A program made the position numbers and the translations under genes. Below are positions 1-7,998 of a DNA stretch of 50,316 bases, one piece after another. The DNA is from a virus. The notes beneath the pieces were generated by a model, which made no database searches, was not told the DNA's origin, and worked only from the letters and a program-made list of their open reading frames with translations. Numbering within the stretch: position 1 is the stretch's first letter; each line of letters opens with the position of its first letter. The stretch lies in the IMG/VR virus record IMGVR_UViG_3300028571_000039, positions 1 through 50,316 of that record, one strand, 5' to 3'.

Positions 1-1
1 C

Positions 2-124
2 CCCCTCCATCCTCCCTTGTCGTCAACCTCCCCCTGCCAAGGTGAAGAGTGCAAAGACTGTCCGGAAGACCGGATGTGCAACGGGGAATCGTATGCCGCC
101 CAAGGGCTTGCCCCAAGGAACTAG
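2..124 (+). CDS. C-terminal end of a cysteine-rich protein, 5' partial
   Basis: The frame is open from the window edge to a TAG at 122-124. The last residues include CKDCPEDRMCNG, with four cysteines in a small space, as in a short metal-binding knuckle. The start lies outside the window and the visible piece is only 40 residues, so this could be chance. No function is proposed. Confidence 0.3.
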   Translation, partial: PLHPPLSSTSPCQGEECKDCPEDRMCNGESYAAQGLAPRN

Positions 125-207
125 GCGAATCCTGCTCCATTCTTGGATGCCGCTGCAACAATCGGCCAAGGACGGATCGCCCAAGGAACCACCAACAACC
201 CGAACTC

Positions 208-618
208 ATGATCTACAAACCTGACCTCAACGAAAAAATCACAATCCGCCTGAGTGTGGCAACAAAATCCAAGCTGCGCGACCTCTGCCGCCGGTCCGAA
301 CTGGATGAAGCAACAATTTCCCGTCTCGTCCTCGAAGCGGGAATGCAGATTGCCAATGAGCAAGGCGTTGCCGCGATGATCGAGAAACGGCAGCAAATTC
401 TTTCTCCTGCCGGTCCGCAAAAAACGGCCAAGACGGGAAAGACAGTTTTCACCGTCACCAAGGGCGATGGAACAAAGTGGAATGTGATGGATCCCGCCGG
501 GAAGATTGTCGGCACCGGCCCACTCTACGTCGTCCGCCCGCTCGCCAAGAAGGTTTGCCCGGAGGGGGGGGAAGTGATCCTGATCCGGGAGGACGGCAGC
601 AAAGAACGTCTCGCGTAG
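208..618 (+). CDS. Small putative DNA-binding protein (ribbon-helix-helix-like N-terminus), 136 aa
   Basis: I chose the ATG at 208 because the frame upstream of it is Arg/Cys-rich and unlike a protein, while MIYKPDLNEKITIRLSVAT onward is well behaved. Residues 1-45 have a beta strand (KITIRLSV) followed by two helices (KSKLRDLCRRSE, DEATISRLVLEAGM), the order found in ribbon-helix-helix regulators. The C-terminal half (from about residue 75) is a separate basic beta-rich segment with TVFTVTKGDGTKWNV. No strong Shine-Dalgarno is seen. It faces two minus-strand genes across a GC-rich hairpin. A regulatory role is inferred from the fold guess only. Confidence 0.5.
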   Translation: MIYKPDLNEKITIRLSVATKSKLRDLCRRSELDEATISRLVLEAGMQIANEQGVAAMIEKRQQILSPAGPQKTAKTGKTVFTVTKGDGTKWNVMDPAGKIVGTGPLYVVRPLAKKVCPEGGEVILIREDGSKERLA

Positions 619-628
619 GCACGGAAAA

Positions 629-653
629 GGGCGGGAGAAAAGTCCGCCCGCCC
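629..653. terminator. GC-rich hairpin between convergent genes
   Basis: GGGCGGG at 629-635 pairs with CCCGCCC at 647-653. It lies between the stop of the 136-aa plus-strand gene and the stop of the minus-strand pair, where a two-way terminator is expected. There is no T-run on either side, so intrinsic termination is uncertain. Confidence 0.4.
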
Positions 654-684
654 GATCCTGTGCTTGGGTATATGGTGTCCCCGG

Positions 685-888
685 TTATTCCCGCTCGTTA
701 CCGTTCACCCCGTCATCCATGTTCCGAAAACAATCGTAGTAGTCGCGCCCCAGCGCCCCATGTTCATACATGAGGAGGGCGGTTTCGTGGGCTTCCTGCG
801 CTTCCTTGTCGGGGTTCTTCGCCCCGTTCATTTCCGCGTGTTGGTAGGCGCTTTGCCCGGCTTCGAGCGCGAATTCTGCTGCGCTCAC
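685..888 (-). CDS. Hypothetical protein, 67 aa (GTG start)
   Basis: The start is a GTG at 888-886 that overlaps the stop of the preceding gene as GTGA, with AAGGAG just upstream on the coding strand. The product (VSAAEFALEAGQSAYQH...) is acidic and mostly helical, and ends in DDGVNGNERE. It is translationally coupled to the 71-aa gene and driven by the promoter at 1108-1136. Small accessory genes behind an operator-type promoter often modulate the host, but nothing in the sequence names a function. Confidence 0.6.
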   Translation of the reverse strand: MSAAEFALEAGQSAYQHAEMNGAKNPDKEAQEAHETALLMYEHGALGRDYYDCFRNMDDGVNGNERE

Positions 889-1100
889 GCTGTCTCCTTT
901 GCCATCCACATTGCGAAGCATTCGTTGTAGGTCGCGGTCCGCCGGTAGCAGGAGGCGTAGATTGTCGCCTCTTTCTTGGTGCTGAACTTCTGGTTCCCCC
1001 ATTTCATCCCGGTCACTAGCCAGCGGAGGGGCTTATCGTGCCAGTCCCCGGCATGTTCCTCCCTCGCGAGCTTTTTGATTGTTGGTTTTTGGTTTTTCAT
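885..1100 (-). CDS. Hypothetical protein, 71 aa
   Basis: I chose the ATG at 1100 (MKNQKPTIKK) because AGGGG lies a few bases upstream and because a -10-like TATCAG ends 7 bases before it; a longer frame would start inside the promoter. The protein is basic and aromatic-rich (WHDKPLRWLVTGMKWG, CYRRTATYNECFAMWM) with no family I recognise. First gene of a two-gene operon under a palindromic promoter whose near copies lie at 18650 and 46986. Confidence 0.62.
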   Translation of the reverse strand: MKNQKPTIKKLAREEHAGDWHDKPLRWLVTGMKWGNQKFSTKKEATIYASCYRRTATYNECFAMWMAKETA

Positions 1101-1107
1101 ACATCCC

Positions 1108-1136
1108 CTGATACTCCCCACGTCCGCGAACGTCAA
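1108..1136 (-). promoter_or_regulatory. Promoter with palindromic operator (family A, copy 1)
   Basis: On the minus strand TTGACG (1136-1131) and TATCAG (1113-1108) are 17 bp apart and the start codon is 7 bases beyond. An ACGT-N6-ACGT dyad (1120-1133) overlaps the -35 and spacer. The same dyad in the same place occurs at 18661-18676 and 46996-47013, so one regulator probably controls all three. Confidence 0.6.
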
Positions 1137-1160
1137 ACGGTATTGTTTGCAAATCGCGTC

Positions 1161-1189
1161 TTGACAGCGGTTCGCCGCCCGGCTATGGC
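1161..1189 (+). promoter_or_regulatory. Promoter for the tRNA-portal unit (family B)
   Basis: TTGACA at 1161-1166 and TATGGC at 1184-1189 are separated by 17 bp. Directly after the -35 is GCGGTTCGC, a GCG-N3-CGC dyad also found next to the -35 boxes at 7962, 38735, 40942 and 43740. Expected initiation is near 1196, a few bases before the tRNA. Confidence 0.55.
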
Positions 1190-1199
1190 TTCGCCATAT

Positions 1200-1276
1200 T
1201 GCGGGTTGGAGCAGCTTGGTAGCTCGTCTGCCTCATAAGCAGAAGGTCGAAAGTTCAAATCTTTCACCCGCAACCA
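1200..1276 (+). tRNA. tRNA with CAT anticodon (elongator Met or Ile-CAU type)
   Basis: A complete cloverleaf can be folded by eye: acceptor TGCGGGT/ACCCGCA, D stem GAGC/GCTC, anticodon stem TCTGC/GCAGA with loop CTCATAA, T stem GAAAG/CTTTC with loop TTCAAAT, discriminator A and an encoded CCA. The T1-A72 pair argues against an initiator tRNA. Whether it decodes AUG or, after lysidine modification, AUA cannot be told here. The portal start codon is only 8 bases past the CCA. Confidence 0.95.
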
Positions 1277-1284
1277 ATTTCAAA

Positions 1285-3492
1285 ATGACAATCAGGACAT
1301 CAAATTCACAGGTGGAGGAGCTTGGGAAAGCCCTTCCGAACGATTCTCCCTCTGACGCTGCCCCCCGGATGCCGTTCAAGACAGCTTACGTTCTCACCCG
1401 CGCACAGGAAGATGCGCTTGTGCATCATGCCATCCTCCGCCTCGAACAAATCGAGGGGCAGCTCGGCAAAAAAACCGGTTCGGCTGCCGGATATACTGGG
1501 GAATTCTCCATCGTCTCGGACCCTCTCTCCTTCTTCGGGAAGCGCGAGCGATATACCGCCCGGTATTACAACCATGTCGAGGACCGGGCCGAACCCGGTT
1601 CACTCTTCGAGCAATCGAACCTCACGGCAAGCCTCTCCCAGCGGATCACGGCGCAAATGGTCGCAAAGTCGAATGGCTTCTTCTTCGGAGCCCCGGATGA
1701 CGACGAGTGGTTCACGGCAGACGGGATCGGGGTCGAGGATGATATTCTCGCGGACAAGATCAAGAAATACGCCCGGTTTGTGGCGACGAAATGCCATGTC
1801 AAATCACGGCACACGCAAGCCGTAGAGTTCGCATGGGTCCGGGGAGAATCGGTCATCAAGACATCCCACCAAGAACGCTTCCAAATTTACAAGCGCACGG
1901 CAACCTTCCTTGTGGATCCCGCCGGGAACGAGGTCCTTGACGCGCACGGGGACTACATCCTGCAAACTGACGTATGGATCGACCAGCAAACGGCCGTTCC
2001 TGCCCCCGTGGCTCCCCCGGTGCCGGGTGCCCCGGAGGAACCGATACAGGAATCGCCCGCCGGTCCTGCGGAAGCGCAAGCCATGCCGGGGCAGCCTCCC
2101 GCGATGGTGCTGCAACCCACCGGGCAAAAGATTCTCAAGCGTGACGGGGTTACGCTCATGCCCCCGGCTCCCCTCTGGAAGACCGGGACCATTCAGCGCC
2201 GTCTGGTTACGTGGTCCGGGCCGGATTCCCGATGCTGCTATTACAAAGACTTCCTCGCCCCCATTGATGCCCCCGGCATCCAAGCTGGGGAGGCGGATCT
2301 TATCGCTCACCTTTATGACAAGTCGGTGATGGAAATCGCGCAAATGTTCTCCGGGCAGTTCGCGGAGGGGGATGAAGGCGTATCGGATTTCGCCGCTGCC
2401 GTCCAACTCCTCCGGAACATGCTTTCCGATACCGCCTACGCCAAGTCTGCGGACGGGCAGCCCCGGCAGGACTTCGGAGAGCGGCAGACAGAGGGTAGCC
2501 CGAACAACCCCAAGTGCGGGCTCGCGGAATGCTGGCTCACCTACGATGCGGACGGTGACGGGATCCAAGAAGAAATCATGCTCGTGATCGACCGGCGCAA
2601 CCAAGCCCCGGTTTTCTACGAATACACGGCGAACGTCACCCTGCGCGGGCTGCGCCCGTTCGATGTCATCCGCCCGATGGATGTGGACGGGCGTTGGTAT
2701 GGCATGGGGGCCATGGAGTATTTCGACCCGGAGCAATCTTTCATTGATCTGCAACTCAACCGGAAGAATTTCCGGGAGTCTGCCGCCGGTCGCACAACCT
2801 TCTGGGCACCGCATGCTACCCTCGAAGGGCAGCGGGACCCGGCGCTCAAGCTCAACCACGGGAAAACCTACACCCTCCGGGAGGGATACAAGGCGGCGGA
2901 TGCCCTCTCTTACGTCACCCTGCCGGAAGATACCTCGGACCTCTCGGAACTCATCGAACTGTTCATGCAGTTCATGCAAATCAAATCCGGAGTGGTCAAT
3001 GGGGCGGATCAGCAAATTTCCGGGCTGCCAACCGCTGCCACGGCAACCGGGATCAATGAAGTGAAGGACAGCGGGCAGGAGTTATTCGCAATGTTCCTGC
3101 TCCGCCTGATCCCCGGTCTGCAAGGTGCCCTCGAAGCGGTTGTTGACGTGACGTTCTCCCGCTTGGACAAGCAACAGGTCTTCACCTATTTCAACGGCGA
3201 CGCGAACGAAATCCTTTCCCTCACCCCGGATGATGTCCGGGACCTCGCCTGTAACATCCGGCTTTCGATTACCCAGCAAAAGGATCGGCAGATTTTGGAA
3301 AGCGGAAATGTCGCGGATGCCGTCATTGACGGGTTCTACAGCCGTCCGCTCATGCTGCAAGATCGCACGTCCAGCTATGCCCGGTCCCGGCTCAAGGCGC
3401 TCCGGGTGCCCCAGCCCGACAACATCATCCAGCCAACGGATCCCTCCCTTTACATCCCCCAGCCTCCGCCCGGCTCTGCGCCCCCGGCGTGA
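1285..3492 (+). CDS. Portal (head-tail connector) protein, 735 aa
   Basis: Portal proteins form the dodecameric ring at one capsid vertex through which DNA is packaged and ejected. Length, place (before scaffold and coat genes) and the WYGMGAMEYFDPEQSF segment near residue 470, with its G-x-G and following helix rich in Q and N, fit large podoviral/P22-type portals. Residues about 235-282 are a Pro/Ala-rich loop, and the C-terminus is Pro-rich. I chose ATG 1285 because an upstream in-frame start at 1216 would lie inside the tRNA. There is no Shine-Dalgarno; after removal of the tRNA the mRNA would have an 8-base leader. The family call is from pattern and context. Confidence 0.75.
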   Translation: MTIRTSNSQVEELGKALPNDSPSDAAPRMPFKTAYVLTRAQEDALVHHAILRLEQIEGQLGKKTGSAAGYTGEFSIVSDPLSFFGKRERYTARYYNHVEDRAEPGSLFEQSNLTASLSQRITAQMVAKSNGFFFGAPDDDEWFTADGIGVEDDILADKIKKYARFVATKCHVKSRHTQAVEFAWVRGESVIKTSHQERFQIYKRTATFLVDPAGNEVLDAHGDYILQTDVWIDQQTAVPAPVAPPVPGAPEEPIQESPAGPAEAQAMPGQPPAMVLQPTGQKILKRDGVTLMPPAPLWKTGTIQRRLVTWSGPDSRCCYYKDFLAPIDAPGIQAGEADLIAHLYDKSVMEIAQMFSGQFAEGDEGVSDFAAAVQLLRNMLSDTAYAKSADGQPRQDFGERQTEGSPNNPKCGLAECWLTYDADGDGIQEEIMLVIDRRNQAPVFYEYTANVTLRGLRPFDVIRPMDVDGRWYGMGAMEYFDPEQSFIDLQLNRKNFRESAAGRTTFWAPHATLEGQRDPALKLNHGKTYTLREGYKAADALSYVTLPEDTSDLSELIELFMQFMQIKSGVVNGADQQISGLPTAATATGINEVKDSGQELFAMFLLRLIPGLQGALEAVVDVTFSRLDKQQVFTYFNGDANEILSLTPDDVRDLACNIRLSITQQKDRQILESGNVADAVIDGFYSRPLMLQDRTSSYARSRLKALRVPQPDNIIQPTDPSLYIPQPPPGSAPPA

Positions 3493-3501
3493 TCCCGTTT
3501 T

Positions 3502-3795
3502 ATGCCTGCCTCGTCCACCCAAAAAGAATCGGAGTTCCGCGCGACTGCGGACCTCGCTCATATCTCGCAACTCAACAACTCGTTCGCGTTCACAAAGTAT
3601 TTCCTGCGACGGGTCCGGGATAAGATCCTCGCCACTGAGGCGGGAATCCTTTCCGGGAACCTCCATCAAGAAGAATTCGCGCCGATGATCGCCCGCCTCG
3701 TCGCCCTGCGTGAAATCGAGCGGATCACGGAAGATGATGCCGCCGGGGCTCGGTCGGTCCTCGGCCTTTCCAAGGAGGAAATGCCATGCACGTAG
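3502..3795 (+). CDS. Hypothetical virion-region protein, 97 aa
   Basis: Helical, charged protein (MPASSTQKESEFRATADL, then KYFLRRVRDKIL and ARLVALREIERITEDD). It begins 9 bases after the portal stop and its end overlaps the next gene by 10 bases, so it belongs to the same late transcript. Small genes directly behind portals are often connector or head-completion proteins, but no motif supports a specific role. Confidence 0.6.
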   Translation: MPASSTQKESEFRATADLAHISQLNNSFAFTKYFLRRVRDKILATEAGILSGNLHQEEFAPMIARLVALREIERITEDDAAGARSVLGLSKEEMPCT

Positions 3796-4823
3796 CAACC
3801 GTTTTATCCCCCGTTACGTGGGCAAATGCTCCCCTATCACCCGGCGGCTACTTCGTGGAAGATCACAACGCTGCGGAGTTGCTTTGGGCTTCGCGCGGGT
3901 TCGGGGAGGTCGCGTTGAAGTTCCGCGAGTTCGAACCTTTCGACCCCGCAAAGATTTGGTTGCCGGGCGCTCGCGTGCTGGTCGTCCGGGTCGGTGGCTT
4001 TGGGGACCTGCTCTGGCTCAATCCGATTTACAAGGCGATGCGTGAGGCGGGCGTTTATGTCGCGCATTGCTGCTTCGACCGGTATGCGTCGGTTCTCAAT
4101 GGGTTTGTGGATCATGTCGTGCACTATCCTCTCTCCCAGCTTACTGCGACAAAATACCATCAAATCATCTGGTTGGAAAACGTGATCGAGGGGAAAGCCT
4201 GCGAGGGCACCGAACATCCCGCCGCCCGGTTCGCGAGGGTCTTCAATGCCCCGGAAGGGCTCCCCCGTGCGGGGTATCTCTTTGCGGCCGGCGAGCGCGA
4301 CACGGCAAGGGACATTTGGCCCCGGACCGGCAAAAAGCGGGTCTGCGTGCAAACCGCTTCATCCGGCTCCGCAAAGACCTATCTCCGCATCCCGGAACTT
4401 CTCGCGGAAATCTCCATGGCCGGGCACGAAATCCTTATGGTCGGGGACCCTCGCCCCGCCTGCGAAGGGGTCCCGCCGGATGTCTTTGATTGCAGCATGA
4501 AATCTTTCTCCTTCCGGCAGTCGGTCGCAATGGCCTCGTGGTGCGACGCGATTGTTGCTCCGGATTCCGCTTTCGTCCACGTCGGTGCGGCTTTGGGAAT
4601 CCCGGTCCTCGGCCTTTTTGGCCCGTTCTCCGGGGCCGCCTACATGGACGGGGTCCCCGGCATCGCCATGCAGGGCCGGGCGAAATGCTCTCCTTGCTCG
4701 TGGCACCCGCGCGGCACCCCATTCCCTCCGGGGCAGCAGTGCGCAACCTCCGGGTTCTGCAATGCGCTGGCAAACGTCCCTCCCGGTGACATCGCTTTTA
4801 TGCTGAAACGAATCCTCAAATGA
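3786..4823 (+). CDS. GT9-type glycosyltransferase (heptosyltransferase-like), 345 aa
   Basis: Family GT9 enzymes such as the ADP-heptose:LPS heptosyltransferases use a GT-B fold with two Rossmann-like halves. Here the first half starts at VVRVGGFGDLLWLNPIYKA (about residue 64), matching the family's G-x-G-D-x-L-x-x-P pattern, and the second half has DSAFVHVGAALGIPVLGLFG (about 260), which matches the D-S/T-x-x-x-H-x-A-x-x-x-x-P-x-x-x-L-F-G donor-site signature. A Cys-rich tail (CSPCSWHPRGT...C...C) is unusual and could bind metal. It overlaps both neighbours and sits among capsid genes. Possible targets are host surface glycan, virion protein or DNA; none is shown by the sequence. Confidence 0.82.
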   Translation: MHVATVLSPVTWANAPLSPGGYFVEDHNAAELLWASRGFGEVALKFREFEPFDPAKIWLPGARVLVVRVGGFGDLLWLNPIYKAMREAGVYVAHCCFDRYASVLNGFVDHVVHYPLSQLTATKYHQIIWLENVIEGKACEGTEHPAARFARVFNAPEGLPRAGYLFAAGERDTARDIWPRTGKKRVCVQTASSGSAKTYLRIPELLAEISMAGHEILMVGDPRPACEGVPPDVFDCSMKSFSFRQSVAMASWCDAIVAPDSAFVHVGAALGIPVLGLFGPFSGAAYMDGVPGIAMQGRAKCSPCSWHPRGTPFPPGQQCATSGFCNALANVPPGDIAFMLKRILK

Positions 4824-6043
4824 AGACTCTCGTTTTGACAGGGGCCGATGCCGCCATGGCAAGCATTGCGGACCTCACCAGCGCCAACCACCGGGCCTAT
4901 GCCCTGCGCCACGAATACGAATTTGAACGTGTCACGGAATACCCGCGTTCCTGCCATCCCTCATGGCACAAGCTCGCCCTCCTGCAAGAACGCTTGCCGG
5001 ATTACAAAGCAATCCTCTGGTTGGATGCGGATACCGTCATCACAAACCCGTCTATCCCGGTCCGGTTCATCATCGCGGGCAACGGGCTCACGGTTTCAAC
5101 CGATTGGACTTACCCGGCCCCGGAGGATGAAATTAAGCACTTCTCCCTTGGGAACTTCATCTTCACGAACTGCCCCGGTTCATTCGACCTCCTTTCCGCC
5201 GCATCCATGCGGGGGGAATGGAGGAACACCCCGCTTTGGGAGCAACAGGCAATCCAAGAGGAATACCGGGCAAACCCGGAAATCCGGCAGCACGTTCATA
5301 TTCTCCCTCGCCGCAAGCTGAATGCCGTCCCGGCAACCCGCGATACCACCGGCCCGGAACCTTGGGAGGCTGGGGACTTCCTATGTCACATGACATATCT
5401 CCCGAACGATACACGCTGCGCCATGTTCCCGGACTTCGACCGGGCAGGGCTCTTCCTTGGGCTGCCAGCGTGGCATGATGTCGGCATGTGCGCCGATGCC
5501 CGGCATATCGCCTGTCTGCGCGAAATCTGCCTTGGCACCGATTGGAAGCATGCCCTTGAAGTCGGCTCATGGACAGGATGCAGCACGGTCGCATTCCTCG
5601 CCGGGCTCGGGTCCGGGTCCATTGAGTGGTTTTCCGCCTGCGATGTCGGATTTACCGATGAGTTCCACGAGGCAACGCGCGGTCACCCGGTCGCTCTCCT
5701 GCAACACCGTTCGGTGGAAGTCCTCGCCGGGGAAGGGGATTTCGATTTGATCTTCGTGGACGGCGACCATTCGCTTGAAACCGGGATCGAGGAAGCAAAG
5801 CAAATCATCCGGCGGCAGCCCCGGTGCGTCGTCGCGCATGACTTCAATTCCATGCACGTCGGGTTTGGTAACTGCGAGGGGCCTGCGCATCTTCACGCGG
5901 AGTTGATCCGCGACGGGTGGGTTGTCATTTCCGATATGAAGGACCGGGCCGGCGAGGTCACAAAGCGGGGCTTCATGGCTGCCACCAAGGATCCGGACCT
6001 TATCCCTGCGCTCGAACGCGCGTTTGCTCTGACGTGCTATTGA
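4820..6043 (+). CDS. Glycosyltransferase-SAM methyltransferase fusion, 407 aa
   Basis: Two enzymes in one chain. Residues 1-200 resemble GT-A glycosyltransferases of the GMA12/MNN10 type: MKTLVLTGADAAMA, SWHKLALLQE and the metal/nucleotide-binding LDAD at 68-71. Residues about 220-400 are a class I methyltransferase of the Methyltransf_24 kind: motif I ALEVGSWTGCSTVAFL (245-260), acidic FVDGDHSLETG (312-322) and VVAHDFNSMH (337-346). The start overlaps the upstream glycosyltransferase stop as ATGA. Together the two genes could build and methylate a sugar chain on virion, DNA or host surface; the substrate is not evident. Confidence 0.8.
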   Translation: MKTLVLTGADAAMASIADLTSANHRAYALRHEYEFERVTEYPRSCHPSWHKLALLQERLPDYKAILWLDADTVITNPSIPVRFIIAGNGLTVSTDWTYPAPEDEIKHFSLGNFIFTNCPGSFDLLSAASMRGEWRNTPLWEQQAIQEEYRANPEIRQHVHILPRRKLNAVPATRDTTGPEPWEAGDFLCHMTYLPNDTRCAMFPDFDRAGLFLGLPAWHDVGMCADARHIACLREICLGTDWKHALEVGSWTGCSTVAFLAGLGSGSIEWFSACDVGFTDEFHEATRGHPVALLQHRSVEVLAGEGDFDLIFVDGDHSLETGIEEAKQIIRRQPRCVVAHDFNSMHVGFGNCEGPAHLHAELIRDGWVVISDMKDRAGEVTKRGFMAATKDPDLIPALERAFALTCY

Positions 6044-6048
6044 AGGAA

Positions 6049-6082
6049 GCCGGGAGGGATAGGACCTCCCCGCCTCCGGGTT
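6049..6082. terminator. Hairpin between convergent genes
   Basis: GGGAGG, seven bases, CCTCCC, nested with outer CCGGG and CCGGG-type ends, lies between the stop of the fusion glycosyltransferase and the stop of the minus-strand 109-aa gene. A two-way terminator fits the location; no clear T-run is present. Confidence 0.35.
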
Positions 6083-6087
6083 GTAGG

Positions 6088-6417
6088 TTATGCCGGTTCC
6101 GCCTCCACTTCCTCGCCGGTCGTTGCTGTCACGAACTGGAAGGTGTAGGTGCGCGTAATCAGCCCGGTTGTCTCGTTCACGAATGAACTCCGGTTGACGG
6201 TCATCTTCGTTGCTTTGTCCGCCGTTGCCAGCGCATTCCATACCGTCCAAATCTTCTCGCAGATTGCGAAGAGGATCTTTCTGATGTCTCCAGTTGCAGC
6301 GTCCGCCTCCGCTGCGGTAAGCTGCGGGAATGCCGTCGAGAGCGTTGTAATCGTGATGTCCGTCCCGTTCTCACTCCATCCCGGAATCCATGTTGTTGGT
6401 GTTTTAACAAATGCCAT
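6088..6417 (-). CDS. Hypothetical protein, 109 aa, probably structural
   Basis: I chose MAFVKTPTTWIPGW (ATG 6417) because AAAGGGGGTG stands about 7 bases upstream. The sequence is Thr-rich and beta-prone, with a central helix (FAICEKIWTVWNALATAD) and ends in an acidic tail. It is the last of three minus-strand genes inserted between two blocks of plus-strand virion genes. Tail-associated or capsid-decorating proteins often look like this, but there is no diagnostic motif. Confidence 0.6.
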   Translation of the reverse strand: MAFVKTPTTWIPGWSENGTDITITTLSTAFPQLTAAEADAATGDIRKILFAICEKIWTVWNALATADKATKMTVNRSSFVNETTGLITRTYTFQFVTATTGEEVEAEPA

Positions 6418-6449
6418 TTCTTTCACCCCCTTTGTTTGAATGTATCATA

Positions 6450-7238
6450 TCAGGAAATTGGGTTGATCTGGGTGCCGGTATTGGTTTCAAAAACGGCATC
6501 CCCGGCGGCGTTCTTGTAGGGCCAATATTTCGAGGGTTGCGCGGTAAATTGGCTTGGCAAAATTCCATAAGCGTTGTCGCCGGGGATCAGACCAATGGTG
6601 TTGCCTTCGGAATCTTTAATGGTAAGTATCCCCACACCAAACATATAGTAATTGCTATCTAGCGGAGCCCATGTGCGATTATAGTCATAATACCCAGTGT
6701 CTCCTACATAACCACCCGGACCATACGGCATGCGTGGCTGGTAAAGCCCGTCTTGAAGGGCCACATAGACATTACCAACTACAGGTGAATAATAAGAGTC
6801 TTCATCCTTATACAACATCTGGAATGCACCAAAATCAAGCTGAACGGTTAGTTCTCCGACTGAAAATGTCTTACTATCAAAAGTATTATCTCGGGTGCAT
6901 AAATGCTTTTCTGATAACCCTACTTGCAGTTCCTCATCAATCTCTTCGGCCACAATAAATGCCTCGCCAGGCTCATAATATCCATACCCATCCTCGATAA
7001 ACATCCAGTTATACTGTTGAACATACACCTGAGCAGTAAACTGAAACCTCCAAGTTGAGACCCGCCAAAACATCCCGATAGCCTGCTGCAATGTCAGTGG
7101 TCCAAGACAAGCCGCTTTTAGCTCCGTCCAATCTACCGGCGGATATACGGCAACATCAATTATTTGAAATGGGAACCCGTTAAAACCGCTAGAATAGCTT
7201 CCGCCTTGCCGTGTCGCAAAATGAACAGAGTCGCCCAT
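6450..7238 (-). CDS. Hypothetical Tyr/Gly-rich protein, 262 aa, probably virion-associated
   Basis: Rich in Tyr, Gly and Asn, with little Lys: GYGYYEPGEAF, YGPGGYVGDTGYYDYN. This looks like an extracellular beta-rich surface or tail protein. Codon use here is more AT-rich than the surrounding capsid genes, which suggests recent acquisition. It starts 3 bases after the 224-aa gene's stop, with no Shine-Dalgarno, so it is probably coupled to it. No family was recognised. Confidence 0.62.
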   Translation of the reverse strand: MGDSVHFATRQGGSYSSGFNGFPFQIIDVAVYPPVDWTELKAACLGPLTLQQAIGMFWRVSTWRFQFTAQVYVQQYNWMFIEDGYGYYEPGEAFIVAEEIDEELQVGLSEKHLCTRDNTFDSKTFSVGELTVQLDFGAFQMLYKDEDSYYSPVVGNVYVALQDGLYQPRMPYGPGGYVGDTGYYDYNRTWAPLDSNYYMFGVGILTIKDSEGNTIGLIPGDNAYGILPSQFTAQPSKYWPYKNAAGDAVFETNTGTQINPIS

Positions 7239-7241
7239 AGG

Positions 7242-7916
7242 TCACATTTCAAACGGCACCTTGCAGAGCACCCCGTTTACCACGACGTAAAGCAAGGTGA
7301 TATGCCGCCAAGCTTCTTGCCGGTAATACCATGCGATGCTATCCCCCGTCCCGGAACTCCATAGGTATCCGATTACCCAAGCAAACTCGGTTTGTTGCCC
7401 GGCGGCGGACTTTACCCGGAAAATGCCTGAGAGTGCGGATTCTCCCCATTCGACATTGATAGCGGTGATTTCCCCCTCGCTGTCCACTGTGCCCTTGAGA
7501 TAGACAAATCCGGCTTCAACCGGAATCCATCCCGCATTATCCTCCTGCGGTGCATCCGATGTAAATAACCCGGTGACAGTTTTCTTTGTCCATGTCATCC
7601 CGTCATAGACATCCGAACGGTGGGAAATCCCAGCTTTCCAGCTACTATCGATTTTCTTAATCCGGATCGTCCATGGATGGTCAAGCGGGATCCCGCCCGT
7701 GATTCCCGGCACCCCTCCTGCGGATTTGCTCAAAACGTCAAACATCCGCCCGTCTGCCCCGGTGATCGTGTTCACCCCGAACCCGGCGAGAAAGGCGGAA
7801 ATTCGGGCGATAACCCCGCGCGTCTCCACAAGCGCCTTGATTGTATCTCCCTCACGGACCGCTCCGCTTCCGCGACCATGCGGGGGAATTGGGACCGGTT
7901 GAGAGAATAAAGCCAT
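7242..7916 (-). CDS. Hypothetical protein, 224 aa, probably virion-associated
   Basis: The start MALFSQPVPIPPHGRG at 7916 is preferred over an in-frame GTG at 7925 because AAGGG lies 8 bases upstream of the ATG. The N-terminal half has a coiled helix (TIKALVETRGVIARISAFLAG); the C-terminal half is beta-rich (VYLKGTVDSEGEITAINVEWGES). It is the first gene of the minus-strand trio and lies back-to-back with the scaffold gene across a 74-bp promoter region. Similar modules occur in tail or appendage proteins, but this is inference. Confidence 0.62.
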   Translation of the reverse strand: MALFSQPVPIPPHGRGSGAVREGDTIKALVETRGVIARISAFLAGFGVNTITGADGRMFDVLSKSAGGVPGITGGIPLDHPWTIRIKKIDSSWKAGISHRSDVYDGMTWTKKTVTGLFTSDAPQEDNAGWIPVEAGFVYLKGTVDSEGEITAINVEWGESALSGIFRVKSAAGQQTEFAWVIGYLWSSGTGDSIAWYYRQEAWRHITLLYVVVNGVLCKVPFEM

Positions 7917-7924
7917 GGCGGACA

Positions 7925-7953
7925 CCCTTAAAGATATTGGTTCTCATTTGCAA
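7925..7953 (-). promoter_or_regulatory. Possible weak promoter for the minus-strand trio
   Basis: TTGCAA (7953-7948), 17 bp, TAAGGG (7930-7925), 8 bases, then ATG. Spacing is the same as in the other promoters here, but both hexamers are poor and AAGGG could simply be the ribosome-binding site. Confidence 0.3.
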
Positions 7954-7961
7954 TAAAAACC

Positions 7962-7990
7962 TTGACGGCGAACCGCTGCCCAGCTAAATG
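7962..7990 (+). promoter_or_regulatory. Promoter of the scaffold-capsid block (family B)
   Basis: TTGACG (7962-7967), 17 bp, TAAATG (7985-7990), 8 bases, ATG at 7999. The spacer begins with GCGAACCGC, the GCG-N3-CGC dyad shared by the family B sites. Initiation would be about two bases before the start codon, so the scaffold mRNA would be almost leaderless. Confidence 0.55.
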
Positions 7991-7998
7991 CCGTAGGC

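Noticed and set aside
1216-1284. Earlier in-frame start for the portal gene
   Set aside because: It would lie inside the tRNA and adds tRNA-derived residues; ATG 1285 is the first start after the tRNA.
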